Source: Lasiosphaeris hirsuta (Eukaryota > Ascomycota > Sordariomycetes > Sordariales > Lasiosphaeriaceae). From it: 64,000 nucleotides of DNA. Below are positions 33,997 to 46,580 of this stretch, in pieces. A program made the position numbers and the translations under genes. The DNA lies in the NCBI GenBank assembly GCA_030549175.1, contig JAUKUA010000002.1:3038001-3102000 (forward strand). The letters are read 5' to 3'. The notes beneath the pieces were generated by a model, which saw only the letters and a program-made list of their open reading frames with translations, was not told where the DNA came from and did not search any database. The stretch's first letter is position 1. Every line of letters begins with the position of its first letter.

Positions 33997-35810
33997 TTTG
34001 GGAGAGGTTTGGATGTTTGGAGGGGGTTATTATGGTCTTGGGCTGGAGATTGGTGTTACGTTTGAGTACCTGATGTGTTTTCCGGGCGTTCGCGCAATTT
34101 TGTTAGTATTTACACCACTCAGCTGACTTCCGACACATTGGATGAGAGGCTCGTTGTTGCGCCCCTCGGTCGGCGTGACTCAGACACCGACATCACTGTT
34201 GCGGATGAGCCAGTGGGTACAGAGCATAGGGAGATCAGTGCCACCTCAATCTTGTATTGCTAAATGTGCTCGACAGCAGACAGGCGATGAGGTCGTGCTA
34301 CATCTTCAACCAACAATACTGTTTGAAGGTCGAGAAGCATTACGAGTAATACTCCCAAGTATCTTCTGGGAAGGGGGGGGGGGGAGGTCCGCATTTTGCT
34401 CCTGCTCGATTAGGCTCACCTGAACGTGCAACCATTCCACCCCCACAGACGAAAGAGACAAGTCTAGCACAACCGCTGATCGCGGCCAGCCACCAGAGCG
34501 AGAAATTTGTGGAACAGAGCGCGAGACGGTGGTCTTGAGTGGTTGACGTGCAGTCCGGTCGCAGTGGTCCAACTCCCGTCAGCGTCAAAGCGTCAACCCT
34601 CATCCACAGCCGCCACCACTAGCCACACGAAATAGAAGGCACTTGCCGCAAAATGGGGACAAAATTTACAAACTCCAGAGAGTCTAGAGAATCTGGGGAG
34701 GAAACGGGAATCACGCTGTGGAGCACATGATAGCCAATGGCGGATATGTTGCATGCGCTTGGCTGCAGGAACGAGGAGCGCCTCTTGCGTGATGAGTATG
34801 AGATGAGGCATGGCGGAGATCAGGGAACATCAATGAACATCAGGAGCTGGCCGACTGGGAAGCTGGGCTGCCTTTGCCCGTTGCAGCCGTTGCCGCATCC
34901 CATGCAAGGTTGTCCCAGGCCACGCGATCAAACAGGAAGAAAAAAAAAAAGATCGGGCAGAAAGCTTGGCCACGGCTATCCCGAGTCTAGTGCTTCTGCG
35001 GATTCGTTGAACAGAAAATATTGAACGGGCCAAGTCTTCATCATCAAGCCCCTGAGCAGTGAGCAGCGCCCAGAAATGCTGTAGCCCATCGCCCGCAGTT
35101 GGCTTGCGCCTGCATGAGAAACATCGTTTTTTTTTGTCGCGTGGGCGCTGATAGGGTCCAAAGCCGCGAGGTCCAGCGAACCACGAGTGCCCAAACGGCG
35201 AACCCTCCACTGTGGATACTGTGGGTCCAGAGTCAACGCTCTCCTGAATCCTGATCTTCTCCATGAGATGAGCGGGTCCAGCATGGGCACGAGACTCCAC
35301 CTGTGCGCTAACAATTTTAGAATCTCCATTCCAGTCTGGGCCGAATCCACTTGCGCCACAGCGACACAGCTGCTGCCAGCGTCCGGATGTGTGTATTGTT
35401 GTCGTCGTCACCTTGCGCAACTCGCCTGGCTTTTTTTTTCCCGACCGCTCTCTGACTGAACAGAGCCGTGTTCGAAGCCGAGTGGGCTTCCATCCGATCC
35501 CACCTGCTGCAGCTAGCCCCTCCTTCCGCGAATCCCGATTGCGATCCCGACGAGAACTGGAAGCGAAAGCGACGAGTCAACCCGCGCACCCCCTTTGCTC
35601 CCCGGACGGAATCGGTTTGCGCACGCGACAAGCTGCTGCATTTACAGCAAATACACTGTCATATGCTGCAGCTGCGCAGGCAATCGCCCCCAGCCTCTTG
35701 AGAAGCCCACGACCGAAGCGAGACGCAGCGATTCACGAGGCGTCTCCCTCAACCCCAGCGGTTGTTTGCTGGCGGATGCGGACCGGGCCTCGTCCCGGCG
35801 GCGCGGAGGG
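33997..35810. other. Divergent intergenic region, kinase leader
   Basis: About 1.8 kb with no recognised gene between the Nudix and kinase genes. A G run of about 13 lies near 34372-34385. The part from about 35450 is dense in CG and CC and is probably the long 5' leader of the kinase gene. Confidence 0.45.
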
Positions 35811-38308
35811 ATGCAGACGGCAAAGGTGAAGGCTGAGGCGCTTGGACGGAAGGCCAAGGTATGTTTGCCTCGAGATAGATATATTCCATCCTGTTTCTAG
35901 ATATCATTGCTGACAGGGGATCCCCTTTCTAGCTTGCTCATTCCTATCAAGAGCTTCTCGAGTAGGATCACCCCCAGCCAAGACCGCGATATCCCACCTC
36001 GGCATCACACTGACATCCCCCTTCTATAGCGAGTTCTCCCACAAGGACCTCAAATCTGTCGGCAACTACACCTTGGGCCGACTAATTGGCAAAGGATCAT
36101 TCGGAAAGGTCTACTTGGCCACACACAAGCTTACAAATGGCTCCAAGGTAGGATGCTGCCCCCCGCCCCCTTGGGAAATTGCTGACGCCGTTGGCTTGTA
36201 GGTTGTGCTCAAATCCGCCAAAAAGGAAGACTCGAACCTCGCACGCGAAATCCACCACCATCGCCAATTCGTCCACCCCCACATTGCCCGCCTCTACGAA
36301 GTCATCGTGACCGAGACTCTGGTGTGGCTCGTTCTCGAGTACTGCCCAGGCGACGAGCTGTACAACTACCTCCTCCAACATGGCAAGCTCCCTGTCGAAA
36401 AGGTGCAGAGAACATTCACACAGCTTGTCGGCGCCGTGTGCTATGTGCATCAGCAGTCATGCGTCCACCGAGACCTAAAGCTCGAGAATATCTTGCTCGA
36501 TAAACACGAGAATGTCAAGCTCTGTGACTTTGGATTCACCCGCGAGTACGAAGGCAAGGCCAACTATCTGCAAACCTTTTGCGGCACCATCTGTTACTCG
36601 GCACCCGAGATGCTCAAGGGGGAAAAGTATGCTGGAGAAAAGGTTGATGTGTGGAGCTTGGGTGTGATACTGTACGCCTTGCTCTGTGGGGAGCTTCCCT
36701 TTGACGACGATGATGACGCGGTGACGAGGAGAAAGATCCTGTCGCAGGAGCCCGTTTACCCCGATCACATCCCGGCCGATGCCTTGTCGCTTCTAAAGAC
36801 CCTTCTGTCGAAGCGCCCTCTTCTTCGGCCTTCACTTCCCGACATCCTGGCCCACCCTTTCCTTGCCGAATATGCCCTGCAGCAGCAAGCAATTCTCAAG
36901 GTCCAACACCCCGTCCCCTTCTCAACACCACTTGAAAAAGAGACGTTGGAGCGGATGCGGAGCGCCGGAGTGGAAATTGATGCGGTGATAGAAAGCGTCC
37001 TCGCACAAAGGTGTGATGTATTAGCAGGCTGGTGGACATTATTAATCGAGAAGGAGGAGCGTAAAGCCCAGAGGAGGGAGCGCAAACGCCGGGAAAGGGA
37101 AGCGGAAAACAGAAGCTCGAGACGCTTTTCCCAAGCGTCCAGCCGGATGAATGCTTTGGCAACGGTTGAAGAGTCACAGTTTGTACAACTATCAGATGCG
37201 CCCCCGCCAAGGACTCGGGGTCGCACCGAGAGGAGGAGTGGTCACTACCCAAACCTGACGATTCCCGACATGCCTGGCCTGGCGGATCTAGTCAAGACGG
37301 CGAATGGGAACATGAGCCTAAGTCCCGACGGCGAAGTGCCACCTCCCCCAATCGACAAGGACTCCATCAGGTCCGTGAGTTCCTCGAGGCAGCGAAGGCC
37401 TATACCCCCGCCTAAGGAGGGGGTGTTACGAAGCGCGCGATCGAGGGGCTCAACCCTGCACCTCGTCACCACAAATGACGCATTGACTGTTAACGGCAGC
37501 ACTTCTCAGCCGGGTGATTCGTCGAAAAAGGTCAAGAAGCGACCCTCACAGGCCATCCTAGCCCATTGGAAGAACTGGACCCATTGGCTCTTTGAGAACA
37601 CGCGCCGTCACAAGAACTCTAACAAACGCGGCAGCCAGTCTACGCCCAACTTGGTTGACAAGCCCTCCACCAAGGAGGGGAAGTCAAAGGACAGTAGTCC
37701 ACGGCCCCAGACGAGCAAATATCCGGCGACTAGCTCGGGCACGACAGTCAATACCGCTAGTCTCCCTAAGGGGGTGGTTGCTAATGGCTATGCCTCTAGG
37801 GGGGGAACCCTCTCCCCTCCAGCTCCGGACACCCAAATCACACCATCTCGCCCACCCTCTCCACACCCTCCAACGCATACCCTCGTATGCCATCGTCGAC
37901 ATCCTACAAACGCCAATCGCTCTCCCCATCCCCGCTGACGCCTCGTTCGACCGTGCGCCGAACTTCTGGTCCAGCCGGCCTCCGCGGACGGAAGTCGACC
38001 TCATCGTCAGTCTCATCCATCCGCTCCCTGCATCACGCGCACCATCACAGCCACAGCAAGGCAAGTTCGACCTCGTCCAACGGTGACTCGGTTTCAACGT
38101 CTGTTTCCAAGACGCCAATGCAGCCGCGTAGTCCCCATCACTCCGTAAAAGTGTTACCAGCAACACCAACGTCAGGAGGTTTCCCCAGCAACATTAGGCT
38201 GGTGCGCGACAGGGCAGGGCCACCGATGAGTATCTTCAACGAGGGGTTAACCTACGGCGGGGTGGGAATGGGGGGCACGAGCGCGGCAGCGAGCACGTCG
38301 TTGATACT

Positions 38309-38343
<35 letters not shown>

Positions 38344-38819
38344 GCACTTTCATGAAGCCGCCAGGGAGTCCGAACCCCTTTTCCACTCTTACAAATTCCG
38401 GGTCTCCTGGAGGGCCTGCGGGCGGGGTGCTCTTTGCCAAACGCAAGCGGAATATCTTCAAGGGCCCGATGCTCAGCCTGAGCGGCGGCAGGGATAATAG
38501 GAGTACCGGGTCAGGGTCGGCGAGCCACTCGAGGAGCGCAAGTGCGAGTGGGCTGGGGAGGAGGAGCGGAGAGATAACGATAGAAGAGGAGGACGAGGAA
38601 GCCGAGGAGCAGGCTGGGGAGCGGGAGGGGGATGACGATGTCGAGGAGGTGGATGCGTTTAGCCCCATACTCCAGGGCCCCGGGGAGTTGGTGGAAGAGA
38701 AGATCTATGAGGAAGGCGAGGAAGAGGCAGCCGAGAAGCCACCGGATTTGACTCTCAGGGATGCTGTGGCCGGGGTCGTTAGCGCCGCCGGGACCGCGGC
38801 GGCGGCGGTTGTCAGGTGA
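35811..38819 (+). CDS. Serine/threonine protein kinase, CAMK/AMPK-related
   Basis: Exons by splice reading: 35811-35858, 35933-35961, 36030-36147, 36202-37746 and 37800-38819, total 919 aa. The kinase domain begins in exon 3 with Gly loop GKGSFGKV; the ATP Lys is just after the intron (VVLKSAKK); then HRDLKLENIL, DFGFTREYEG, the activation segment FCGTICYSAPEML and DVWSLGVILYALL. All catalytic residues are present. The long C-terminal part is disordered: basic coiled patch (EERKAQRRERKRRERE), Pro/Ser-rich segments, a run of 11 Gln (from CAG repeats, about 38311-38343), an acidic block and an Ala-rich end. The last intron (37747-37799, GTCAAT to CTCTAG with a GCTAAT branch) is unusual; the alternative is a one-base loss in the G7 run at 37799-37805. 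The family matches fungal cell-cycle or polarity kinases of the AMPK-like group, but I cannot name the orthologue. Confidence 0.9.
38312..38343 (+). repeat. CAG trinucleotide repeat coding for poly-Gln
   Basis: About ten CAG codons and one CAA in the last exon of the kinase gene give an 11-Gln run in a disordered region. It is prone to length change. Confidence 0.92.
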
Positions 38820-41800
38820 TACAGCGTAGTGGGGGTAGGCGGGGTAATGTGTCGATACATCAAAACTTGGGAGGGGGCTGAGGAAGTGTGGAGGAGATAC
38901 CATCGAGATGACACGAGGAATAGCAAGCGCTTGTGTGGGGACAAGAGGGAATGGAGCAAGAAATGCCTCGTCTCTGGGCCCGGCTTGGTTTGGTTGCCTT
39001 GAAATGACGGACTGTATGTACCTTGTGTTATCGTTGGACTGTGCCGTGTACAGTCAACACTTGTTGCTTTTTTTATGTTTCTTCTCTTCTGATGGGTTAT
39101 GGCTAGGGACACTTTTCATAGCGTGGTTTGACGGAACTTGACGGGACTGGGTTTTGTATGTACCTCTTTGTGTATTTATTAGCGGCCTTGTCAGGAAATG
39201 GACATGAGTTTTTGGAAATCAGCACTTTGATCACTTTACCACCCACCCGTGATGGGGTTGGTACTTGGCGGCCTTGGGTGTGCTAGTGACGGAATCCTGT
39301 CAGTGACGGCAGAGATGGTGTTGACACCCTGCCCCCCCCCCCCCCCCCTTCTCTCGCGATGCTTGGCTTTGGCGGTCCTTGGCTCAAACACGGCGGAGTC
39401 TGGCCGAGAGCACTGAGAAAGGGGAAACGTTGTTCCTGGCTAAGGCCGGTGCGAGATGTCTAAGTTTAGAAATTCATCTTTGATGGTTGCTTGGGAATGA
39501 ATAGCCCGGTTACCGTTCCAATGTTACGACACTCATGGAACCACTCTGTATTGATACTTCCAACTTCATTCACTCTCTCTCCCACCTATACGAATTCATT
39601 CTGATGTATGCCCATCTACCTAGGTATTAATTAGCTTCACGCGGTAAGCTCCAGTGCTGGGCCAAGGGGCTTAGCTACAGGACTAGTCGGTATAGAAAAG
39701 GGGGTGGAGGTGTCAGCAGCATCCTACCGCCAAGTTTCATATTGTTCAGCTGCCTAGTAGTTTCTCGCTTGCCGCGGTAGGCAAACGTGTGCCGCTAGTA
39801 GTCCTCGGCAAAAGGCCAATACACGGAAACGGGAATTATCTAGGTCGTGCGGAGAAGTAAGGGGTCCGAGTGATAGTAAATTCAGCTACGATCCGGGGAG
39901 AAACGCCCGGAATCCAGTGGCCCGACCGATATGGTGTGAGCACTTCTGATCATGAAGATATTTGCTACCTCGAACAATAGTCGCTATTTTCGATTCCGAT
40001 TCCGTCACTATCACCGGGTTCTTCGGAGAGATTGGGCATTTGTGCACTGCTGTATGAAATTTTTGATAATGTCACCCTTCGACTCCTCTCAGATGACACC
40101 TACCACGATGTATTCGTAAAAGTGTGGCTACCTCTCCCATCATTCCGTGGAGACTATATCGCTCGTTGTTCGTCTCTTTCTACTTATCTTGGTAATTCGG
40201 GGGCTCTACCAAGCGCTTGACGGCACAGGATCACAAGTGTCGGCAACAGGTGATTGAATGGTTGTCCCGGGCGAGCATCCCAAGTCACGCCCCCCTCTTC
40301 TGGGGAGGTGTGTTATATCGGCGTTAAGTTTGATTTAAGACTCATAATTATTGACGAGAAGATATCGTATTTCTCAGATTGAGAAAGAGGCTGCTGGCCG
40401 GTTGTGGAGACTTCAACGGGCTGGAAACCAAAATGGGCAAATGTGTTTCAACGGCCTCAAGAAGGGCAGCATGAAAGCAGCAATCTCCCTCGCGTGTTGG
40501 CCTCGTCTCCCAGTAGGGCCCAGCTTCAGCCCGTATCCCCAAGTGGTCACAAGATGAAAGGGGCACGTCTTCCCGCCCGTACCAAACTTTTGGCAAGGCT
40601 TCCCCATCGCGACATCAGCTAAAGAAGAGAAGCTCGTCCGTCTTAGTCGGCCCTGGATTCCGGGACTAGATCCCGATGGGTTACTGCAGGTGATCGAGGG
40701 CGAGTATTGTCATGGCGTATCACGGCTGACAGCGCCCATGTGTGGATGATGTCACCCTCCCCGTCAAGACGGCAGGGCGCGCGGTGCGGGGATTGGGGGA
40801 GCGTAGGCGAGGTTCGAGGCAAGAGGGTGTGTGCCTGGCATGATGATCGTGATTTGGGAGCCTGGGACCTGGGACTATTCTTGGCGCAGCAGCGTTGACC
40901 TGCCTCCAGGCCAGGTTCCTTTCCCTTCCCGGTTGGGGCTGGATGTTGGGACGAGTGGGAGTTTGGGTGCGGGTAGGTGGGACATGCCAGGCACCTTCCT
41001 CGGTGCCCGGTCAGGCTCTTCTTGGAGTGCGCCTGCCCAGCACCTGGCACCTGGTCAGAGGTGCGAGTTCAGTGCAACGCGCGAGAACCTGGCTAGAACC
41101 TGCATCCAATTAATATCAGGCCGTCCCGTCTCACACCAAAAACCACCAAAACCACAACAACGAATCCAAACCTGGCAGGCCGTTCGCAGAGCGGGGTTCA
41201 CACACCCTTCGCCAATTCGCAACAAGTCTTGCGCCGTTTGTTTTTGCTCATCCCGACACGCTGCAGGGCAGCCGTCCATCTGGATTAAGCGACGTTTGGC
41301 TACCCGTCTCCCCCTTGCTCTCTTGCATGTCTTGCAGATTTCGCAAATTGTACCCGTCGCCTCAATACCGGTAGGGCAGTGCTCAGTCCAATGCCCCTCG
41401 CGCCCACATCTGCACCCTCCACCCCCCTCCTGCCCACAGCCGCCCCCCTCGTGCTGCTTCCCAACGTCGCCTCCCACCGTCACATTGTTACCTTACCCTC
41501 CCAGCGTGGCCCTTGCTGTGCCCTCTTCTTGCTGACGGTTGATCTGGGGTAGATCCATGCGCTGCTGCAACTCGCCGACGGGTTTGATTAGAATCCAGGG
41601 ACCCGGCAGGTGGTCCCTTCGTCCTTCTCGATGCCTTGCTTCGAGTCTCTTGGCCGGTCACGGCTCACAGCCATAGTCTGGCTCGATGCCACGCTCCCTA
41701 TTCGTGCTGTCGATCCTTGATTCCTCCCGAGATGCGGCGTGGAACGAACGAGTGAGTGACTTGACCACCGCGCCCGCCGCCCGTGTTGCCATGCTGCCAT

Positions 41801-42475
41801 GCAGTCCTTCATTTTCGCAACCCGCAAGAACCTGCGAGCCAAGGGGGGCGCATCCCGAACTCTCGCTGATGTCTGCAACCATGGCGCCTGCACCCGGTGC
41901 TCGCTTACACGCGTCTCGAAAACCAAACATGGCGAGCTCAGGGGAGCGGCGTCGAAAGACGGGATCGCGTGTCGCCCACCATCTCGTTGTCCCCATTTTA
42001 CATATCTCAAGCTGACTCGAGCCTCGGCCGGCTTTTACCTGCAAAGCCGACGCTGTACCGGCGCCCTGGCAAGTACCAGCGTATCATCGCTCCATCCGAG
42101 CACCCAGCTGTCAAATCTAACAACGCCGAATCGCGCCGTGGCTTTGGCGCTATCCCCGTCAAGGGAGACAAGGTGTGTCTAGACCAGCACCTGGGTTGCA
42201 CCGTTCGTGTGACCAACCACATGGTCTCCATGCCCGCCATGTTGCACATGGTCTGCAGAAGCCCGTATACTGAGGATCATCCTCGCCGTCTTTATATCAA
42301 GCCCGGATATCTTCACCTTTTTCTCGTCTCGTCACTCTCATCAGCTCTTTGTTGAGTGGGACACTTCTACCTTGTTCTATCCCCGCCGTGTCATACAGGG
42401 ACCGGCGTTCTCTTCTTGCCGTATACCATTTATTGTGTTACTGCACCTTGCCTTCTAGCCACTCGTTCTGCAACC
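38820..42475. other. Large intergenic region with laccase promoter
   Basis: About 3.6 kb without a convincing gene. It contains a C run of about 17 at 39332-39348. On the minus strand at 41055-41483 there is a Cys-rich open frame with a zinc-knuckle-like pattern but no ATG (see findings). Upstream of the laccase, TTTATATC at 42291-42298 is a candidate TATA box, 178 bp before the ATG. Confidence 0.45.
42291..42298 (+). promoter_or_regulatory. Candidate TATA box of the laccase gene
   Basis: TTTATATC 178 bp upstream of the laccase ATG, in the usual range for a fungal TATA element with a leader of roughly 140 bases. Not tested. Confidence 0.4.
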
Positions 42476-44615
42476 ATGGCATCCGCTATCAGCACCATGT
42501 TTTCGTCTTGCATCCTACTATGGGGGTTGCTCTTGAGCACTGCTGCTGCTCTTGCTGCCCCTCAGTCCCCATCGCGCCACCCGCGTAATTTGCAGCTTGA
42601 ACGCAGACAGACCTGCAATACTGCCACCAACAGGGCGTGCTGGACTACCTCTCCTGCGTTCAATATCAATACCGACTACGAGACCAACACGCCCGTTACA
42701 GGTGTAACCCAAACTGTACGTACACCCCGCGTGCCATGTTCACCTCATGCCTCCCTCCGACTGGCCCATCACAACGTACTGACAGGATGCAGTACACTTT
42801 TACCCTCACAGAAATCAACAGCTGGGTTGGTGGTGACGGGCGAACCAAGACCAAGGCAATGCTTGTCAACGGTGAGTGCGCCCTGATGAAGAGGCATTCG
42901 CAGGTTTTGTGCTGATAGTGCTTCTCTAGGTCAATTTCCTGGTCCCACCATCAATGCAAGTAAGTTACTTTGATCCCGTATACATATGTATGTCCCTGAG
43001 TGGTGCAGCATCTAACAATTTTCCAAGACTGGGGGGACAGAATCACTATAAATGTTATCAACAATCTACAGACCAACGGGTAGATACCCCCCTTGCCTTT
43101 CAGAGACCAACTTTTGACACGGGCAGCACTTCAATCCATTACCATGGCCTTCGTCAGCTCAACAGCAACATCATGGACGGCGCCGGCGGAATCACTGAAT
43201 GCCCAATCGCGCCGGGCAAGAGCAAGACGTACAGTTTCATCGCCAACCAGTACGGAACAGCTTGGTACGACAATGGTGCACTTCAGGATGAGTGATTGGC
43301 CGCTGACATGTATGCAAGGTACCACTCCCACTTTTCGGGGCAATACGGGAACGGTGTTCTCGGCCCAATCGTTATCAAGGGGCCTGCGTCAGCCAATTAT
43401 GACATTGATCTGGGACCGTTTGCTATCTCTGATTGGTACCTTGGCTCCATCAACCAGATCGCAGCCCGCGTCAACAGCCCCTTGAATCCATATATTCCTG
43501 GATTCCCCGGATCGCCACCTCCTAGCGACAACGTGCTCTTTAACGGCAAGAATATCAACCCAGCGGGAGCCGGAGGTAGTTATCAGAAAATTGTGCTCAC
43601 CCCGGGGCAGAAGCATCTTCTCCGTATTATCAACACCTCGGTTCAAAATTCTTTCACAATCACTCTGGTCGGCCATTCCTTCCAGATCATCGCTACGGAC
43701 TTGGTTCCCATTACACCCGTCACGGTGACAAGCCTCTATGTTGGTATCGGCCAACGGTACGATGTCATCATCAATGCCAATCAACCCGTAGCCAACTACT
43801 GGTTCAACACGACATTCTCTACCGGCCCCTGTGGCCTTTCCAACAACCCGCGCCCTGCCGCAATCTTCCAGTATTCGGGTGCACCCAATGCCAACCCAAC
43901 CGCTCCTGGCACGGCCCCCCCTGACAGCCGCTGCCAGGATGTAACGACATACGCTCCCATTGTGACACGGACTGCTCCCGTTGCTTCGTTCACGGCAGCG
44001 CCAGGCTCAACGCTCAACACCAACATTCTGATCGACAACTCCATCGCCCGCGTCTTCTGGCCCGTCAATAACTCGCCCATGAAGGTCAACTGGAACAACC
44101 CAACGCTTGAGTACGTCAAAAATGGCAACGTGGGTACCATGCCCGCCAACGAGAACGTCATCTCGGTGCCCACAGCCAATGTGTGGACATTCTGGCTGAT
44201 CCAGAACAACTCTTCCATCCCCCACCCAGTCCACCTTCACGGACACGACGTGCTGATTCTCGGCGCCTCACCTGCCCTCGCCAACCCTGTCGCGCCGGGA
44301 AACACGCTGCGCGCGTGGAACCAGGCAGTCAACGGGCCACAACTCAAGGGAAATAACCCGACCCGTCGTGATACGACCATGCTCCCCGCATGGGGCTGGC
44401 TCGTCCTGGCGTTCCGCACGAACAACCCAGGCGCATGGCTGTTTCACTGCCACATTGCCTGGCACGTGTCTCAGGGCTTGAGCGTGCAATTCCTCGAGCA
44501 GTTGTCGGCGATCCCGACGGCTATGGATTTGAATCAGCTGACGGCGAATTGCAATAACTGGGATGCGTACTATCCTGCGAATGCGCCTTTCCCGCAGGAT
44601 GATTCGGGTATCTGA
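42476..44615 (+). CDS. Laccase (ascomycete multicopper oxidase)
   Basis: Six exons: 42476-42715, 42793-42871, 42930-42959, 43028-43079, 43127-43264 and 43319-44615, total 611 aa; introns of 47-77 bp all join in frame. Signal peptide 1-27, then a short propeptide ending ERR before QTCNTATNRACW, a Kex2-type site as in other asco-laccases. Copper ligands: HYHG at 138-141 (the usual motif is HWHG), HSHF at 182-185, HPVHLHGHD near 481 and HCHIAWHVSQG near 555, with Leu two residues after, at the axial position. The C-terminus ends DDSGI, the plug and processing signature of the ascomycete group. Function: secreted four-copper oxidase that oxidises phenols and reduces O2 to water; roles include lignin or humic turnover and melanin chemistry. 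Expression is probably regulated, but no specific element was identified. Confidence 0.96.
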
Positions 44616-45877
44616 TCTTGTTGGTTGTGACTTCTTTTTCGCTTCTTACGTTCTTTCTGGGGCTGATCTTGGAGTTTGAGATTGTGTTTGGTGACTTTGT
44701 CTGCTATGATTATTCGATAGGGGAAGTTTTTGGGGTGGCAAGGCAAATAAGAACTTGCAATATACGTTTTCGTGGTGCGAGATGAAGCTTTGGCTTGAGG
44801 GAATGCCATGTTTCCGATCGCCGATCTTGTCTTGCGGGGTATTGGTAGTATATAGCGGGTCTTTGTACTTGCTTATGTCTCATGTACTTACGGCTATCGA
44901 TATGTTGACCTGTTCCCTATTTTACTAGGAATCTATCAGTATTGCTATTCTACGCTCTAGGGTTGCCCCGGAGATGCATATTTGCAGCTAAGAACCACTC
45001 TGTCTCTATCTCTGCGAACCAAACCAATGCCTTATCATTACGGGCCCTGAAATGGGAGATGACGATGCTATTGGTGGATAGTTCCGCTGATAGCCCATAA
45101 AGGCAAGGTACGTGGGTGTCTACGTAATGCTTCTGTGTTCCATGTTGCGATGGTGTGAATCCTGAGTTGAATTCCCAAGTGTCTCCATCCTATTCTCACC
45201 GGTACGGCTGTTATAAGAAGCGTCCTACGCGTAAGGCAGTCACCAGAAGTATGAATGGGAAGTAGAGCTTTATCATGGAAGCCAAGTATGCCTCCATCAC
45301 CTTTACGGTGTGGACGTTATGAGAGGGACCGATTGGAGTTTTGGGCTGGGAGCGCGCCGATAGACCAGCCGATGCGTCGAAGCTTGACACGACCTTGATG
45401 GCACGGCGTAGCTTTGGAGGACATCGTGTCTGAGAAAAATCCGTTGTCACTTGCCAACGCCTAGGAAGTGCCTTCGTCCCAAATCAGTGTAGGGATTTCG
45501 TCGCGACTCTGTTTAATTTACCGCCCCACAATTAGATACCCTTTCCATCCACTTATTGTTTACTCGTCCGTCTATTCGCTATTGCGTGTAAACCATCCTA
45601 TTATGGCCAAGAAATCTCGTCAACTTTTCGTCGATTCATCCAAACCCACCGCCGACTCTGGCAACCTATTCTTACACGACAACCACACTCTCTTCTCAGT
45701 AGTCTCGTCAATAGTCACTGCTGGTCATTGCGACACAATTTCCATCAACGGCCCTTTTTTTTTTGCTTCCTCATTCAAGACTCATTCACAACCACTCTCT
45801 TTTCGCTGGTCAAGGCAACGCACACACGGCATCAACATCTTCTCATCGTCTTTTTCCTTTTTCCCCCAAGAGCAAAA
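44616..45877. other. Intergenic, nothing recognised
   Basis: Laccase 3' region followed by an AT-richer segment; no gene recognised. The last 300 bases are CT-rich leader sequence of the next gene. Confidence 0.45.
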
Positions 45878-46580
45878 ATGGCCGCTTCAATTGCTAGCAG
45901 AGTCCAAGTCCTCGCAGACATCCTGCCCGAAGTCGGCTTCAAGTGGAAGACGACACGCCGAGGCGCGCCCAAGGTCATGCGCTCGGAAGACCGCGAGGAG
46001 GACGTGTACGAGGTGATGATGTACCTTTTCCGCAACAAGCAGACCAAGAAGTCGCGCAAGTACCGCCCCCGGCCCGAGGATATCGCCTCCAATGCCCTCG
46101 CCGTCCTGAACCAGGCCTTCAAAGGAGGCGACAATGGCTTCCGGCCCGAGGAGGACATCCTCGACTTTCTGGGCCGAGCGCAGGGCTTTGTCCCCCTAGC
46201 GGCTGAGTTGACTGAAGATGTCTGGTATGTTGATCTTGTTACGCGTCCCGAGGTGATACAAAAGGCCACGGTTGGGGACTGACGGGGCCAACAACAAAAA
46301 TAGGATCGAGTTCGTCTACCAGCTCGTCGCTGCCCGCGAGCGCTACATCCACGAGGTACCGGGCAAGCAGCGGTATAAGGATCTCCGTAAGCTGACGGGC
46401 TTGGCGGATGAGGTCGACTGGATGCTCAGAACTGCGGGCCGCAAATGGGATCGTCTCACCCTCGAGATCATTGCCTACCCCCATCTCATGGGCGAGGAGT
46501 CCGACTACGAGATTAGTGACGATGACGAGGACTCCGAAGAGTCCGGCGAGGATGATGGAGAGGAGGATAGCGAGTGCTGA
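45878..46580 (+). CDS. Conserved-looking 207-aa protein with acidic tail, function unknown
   Basis: Two exons, 45878-46224 and 46304-46580; the 79-bp intron (GTATGT, GACTGACG branch, AATAG) rejoins DVW to IEFVYQLV. The start AAAAATGGCC is in good context. The protein is mostly helical: a basic N-terminal half (KWKTTRRGAPKVMRSEDRE; RNKQTKKSRKYRPRPEDIA), then a conserved-looking segment (YQLVAARERYIHEVPGKQR; LTGLADEVDWMLRTAG) and a highly acidic tail (SDDDEDSEESGEDDGEED). No signal peptide, membrane helix or known catalytic motif. A nuclear or nucleolar role is a guess from the acidic tail and basic patches. Family not recognised. Confidence 0.85.

Noticed and set aside
35389..35829. Upstream coding exon of the kinase gene
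   Set aside because: Frames here are Arg/Pro-rich without conservation cues, and the ATG at 35811 already gives a well-spliced start; most likely leader sequence.
40831..41535. 234-aa plus-strand frame
   Set aside because: No ATG-initiated conserved body, Pro-rich low complexity at the end, no recognisable domain; the minus strand over part of it is more protein-like.
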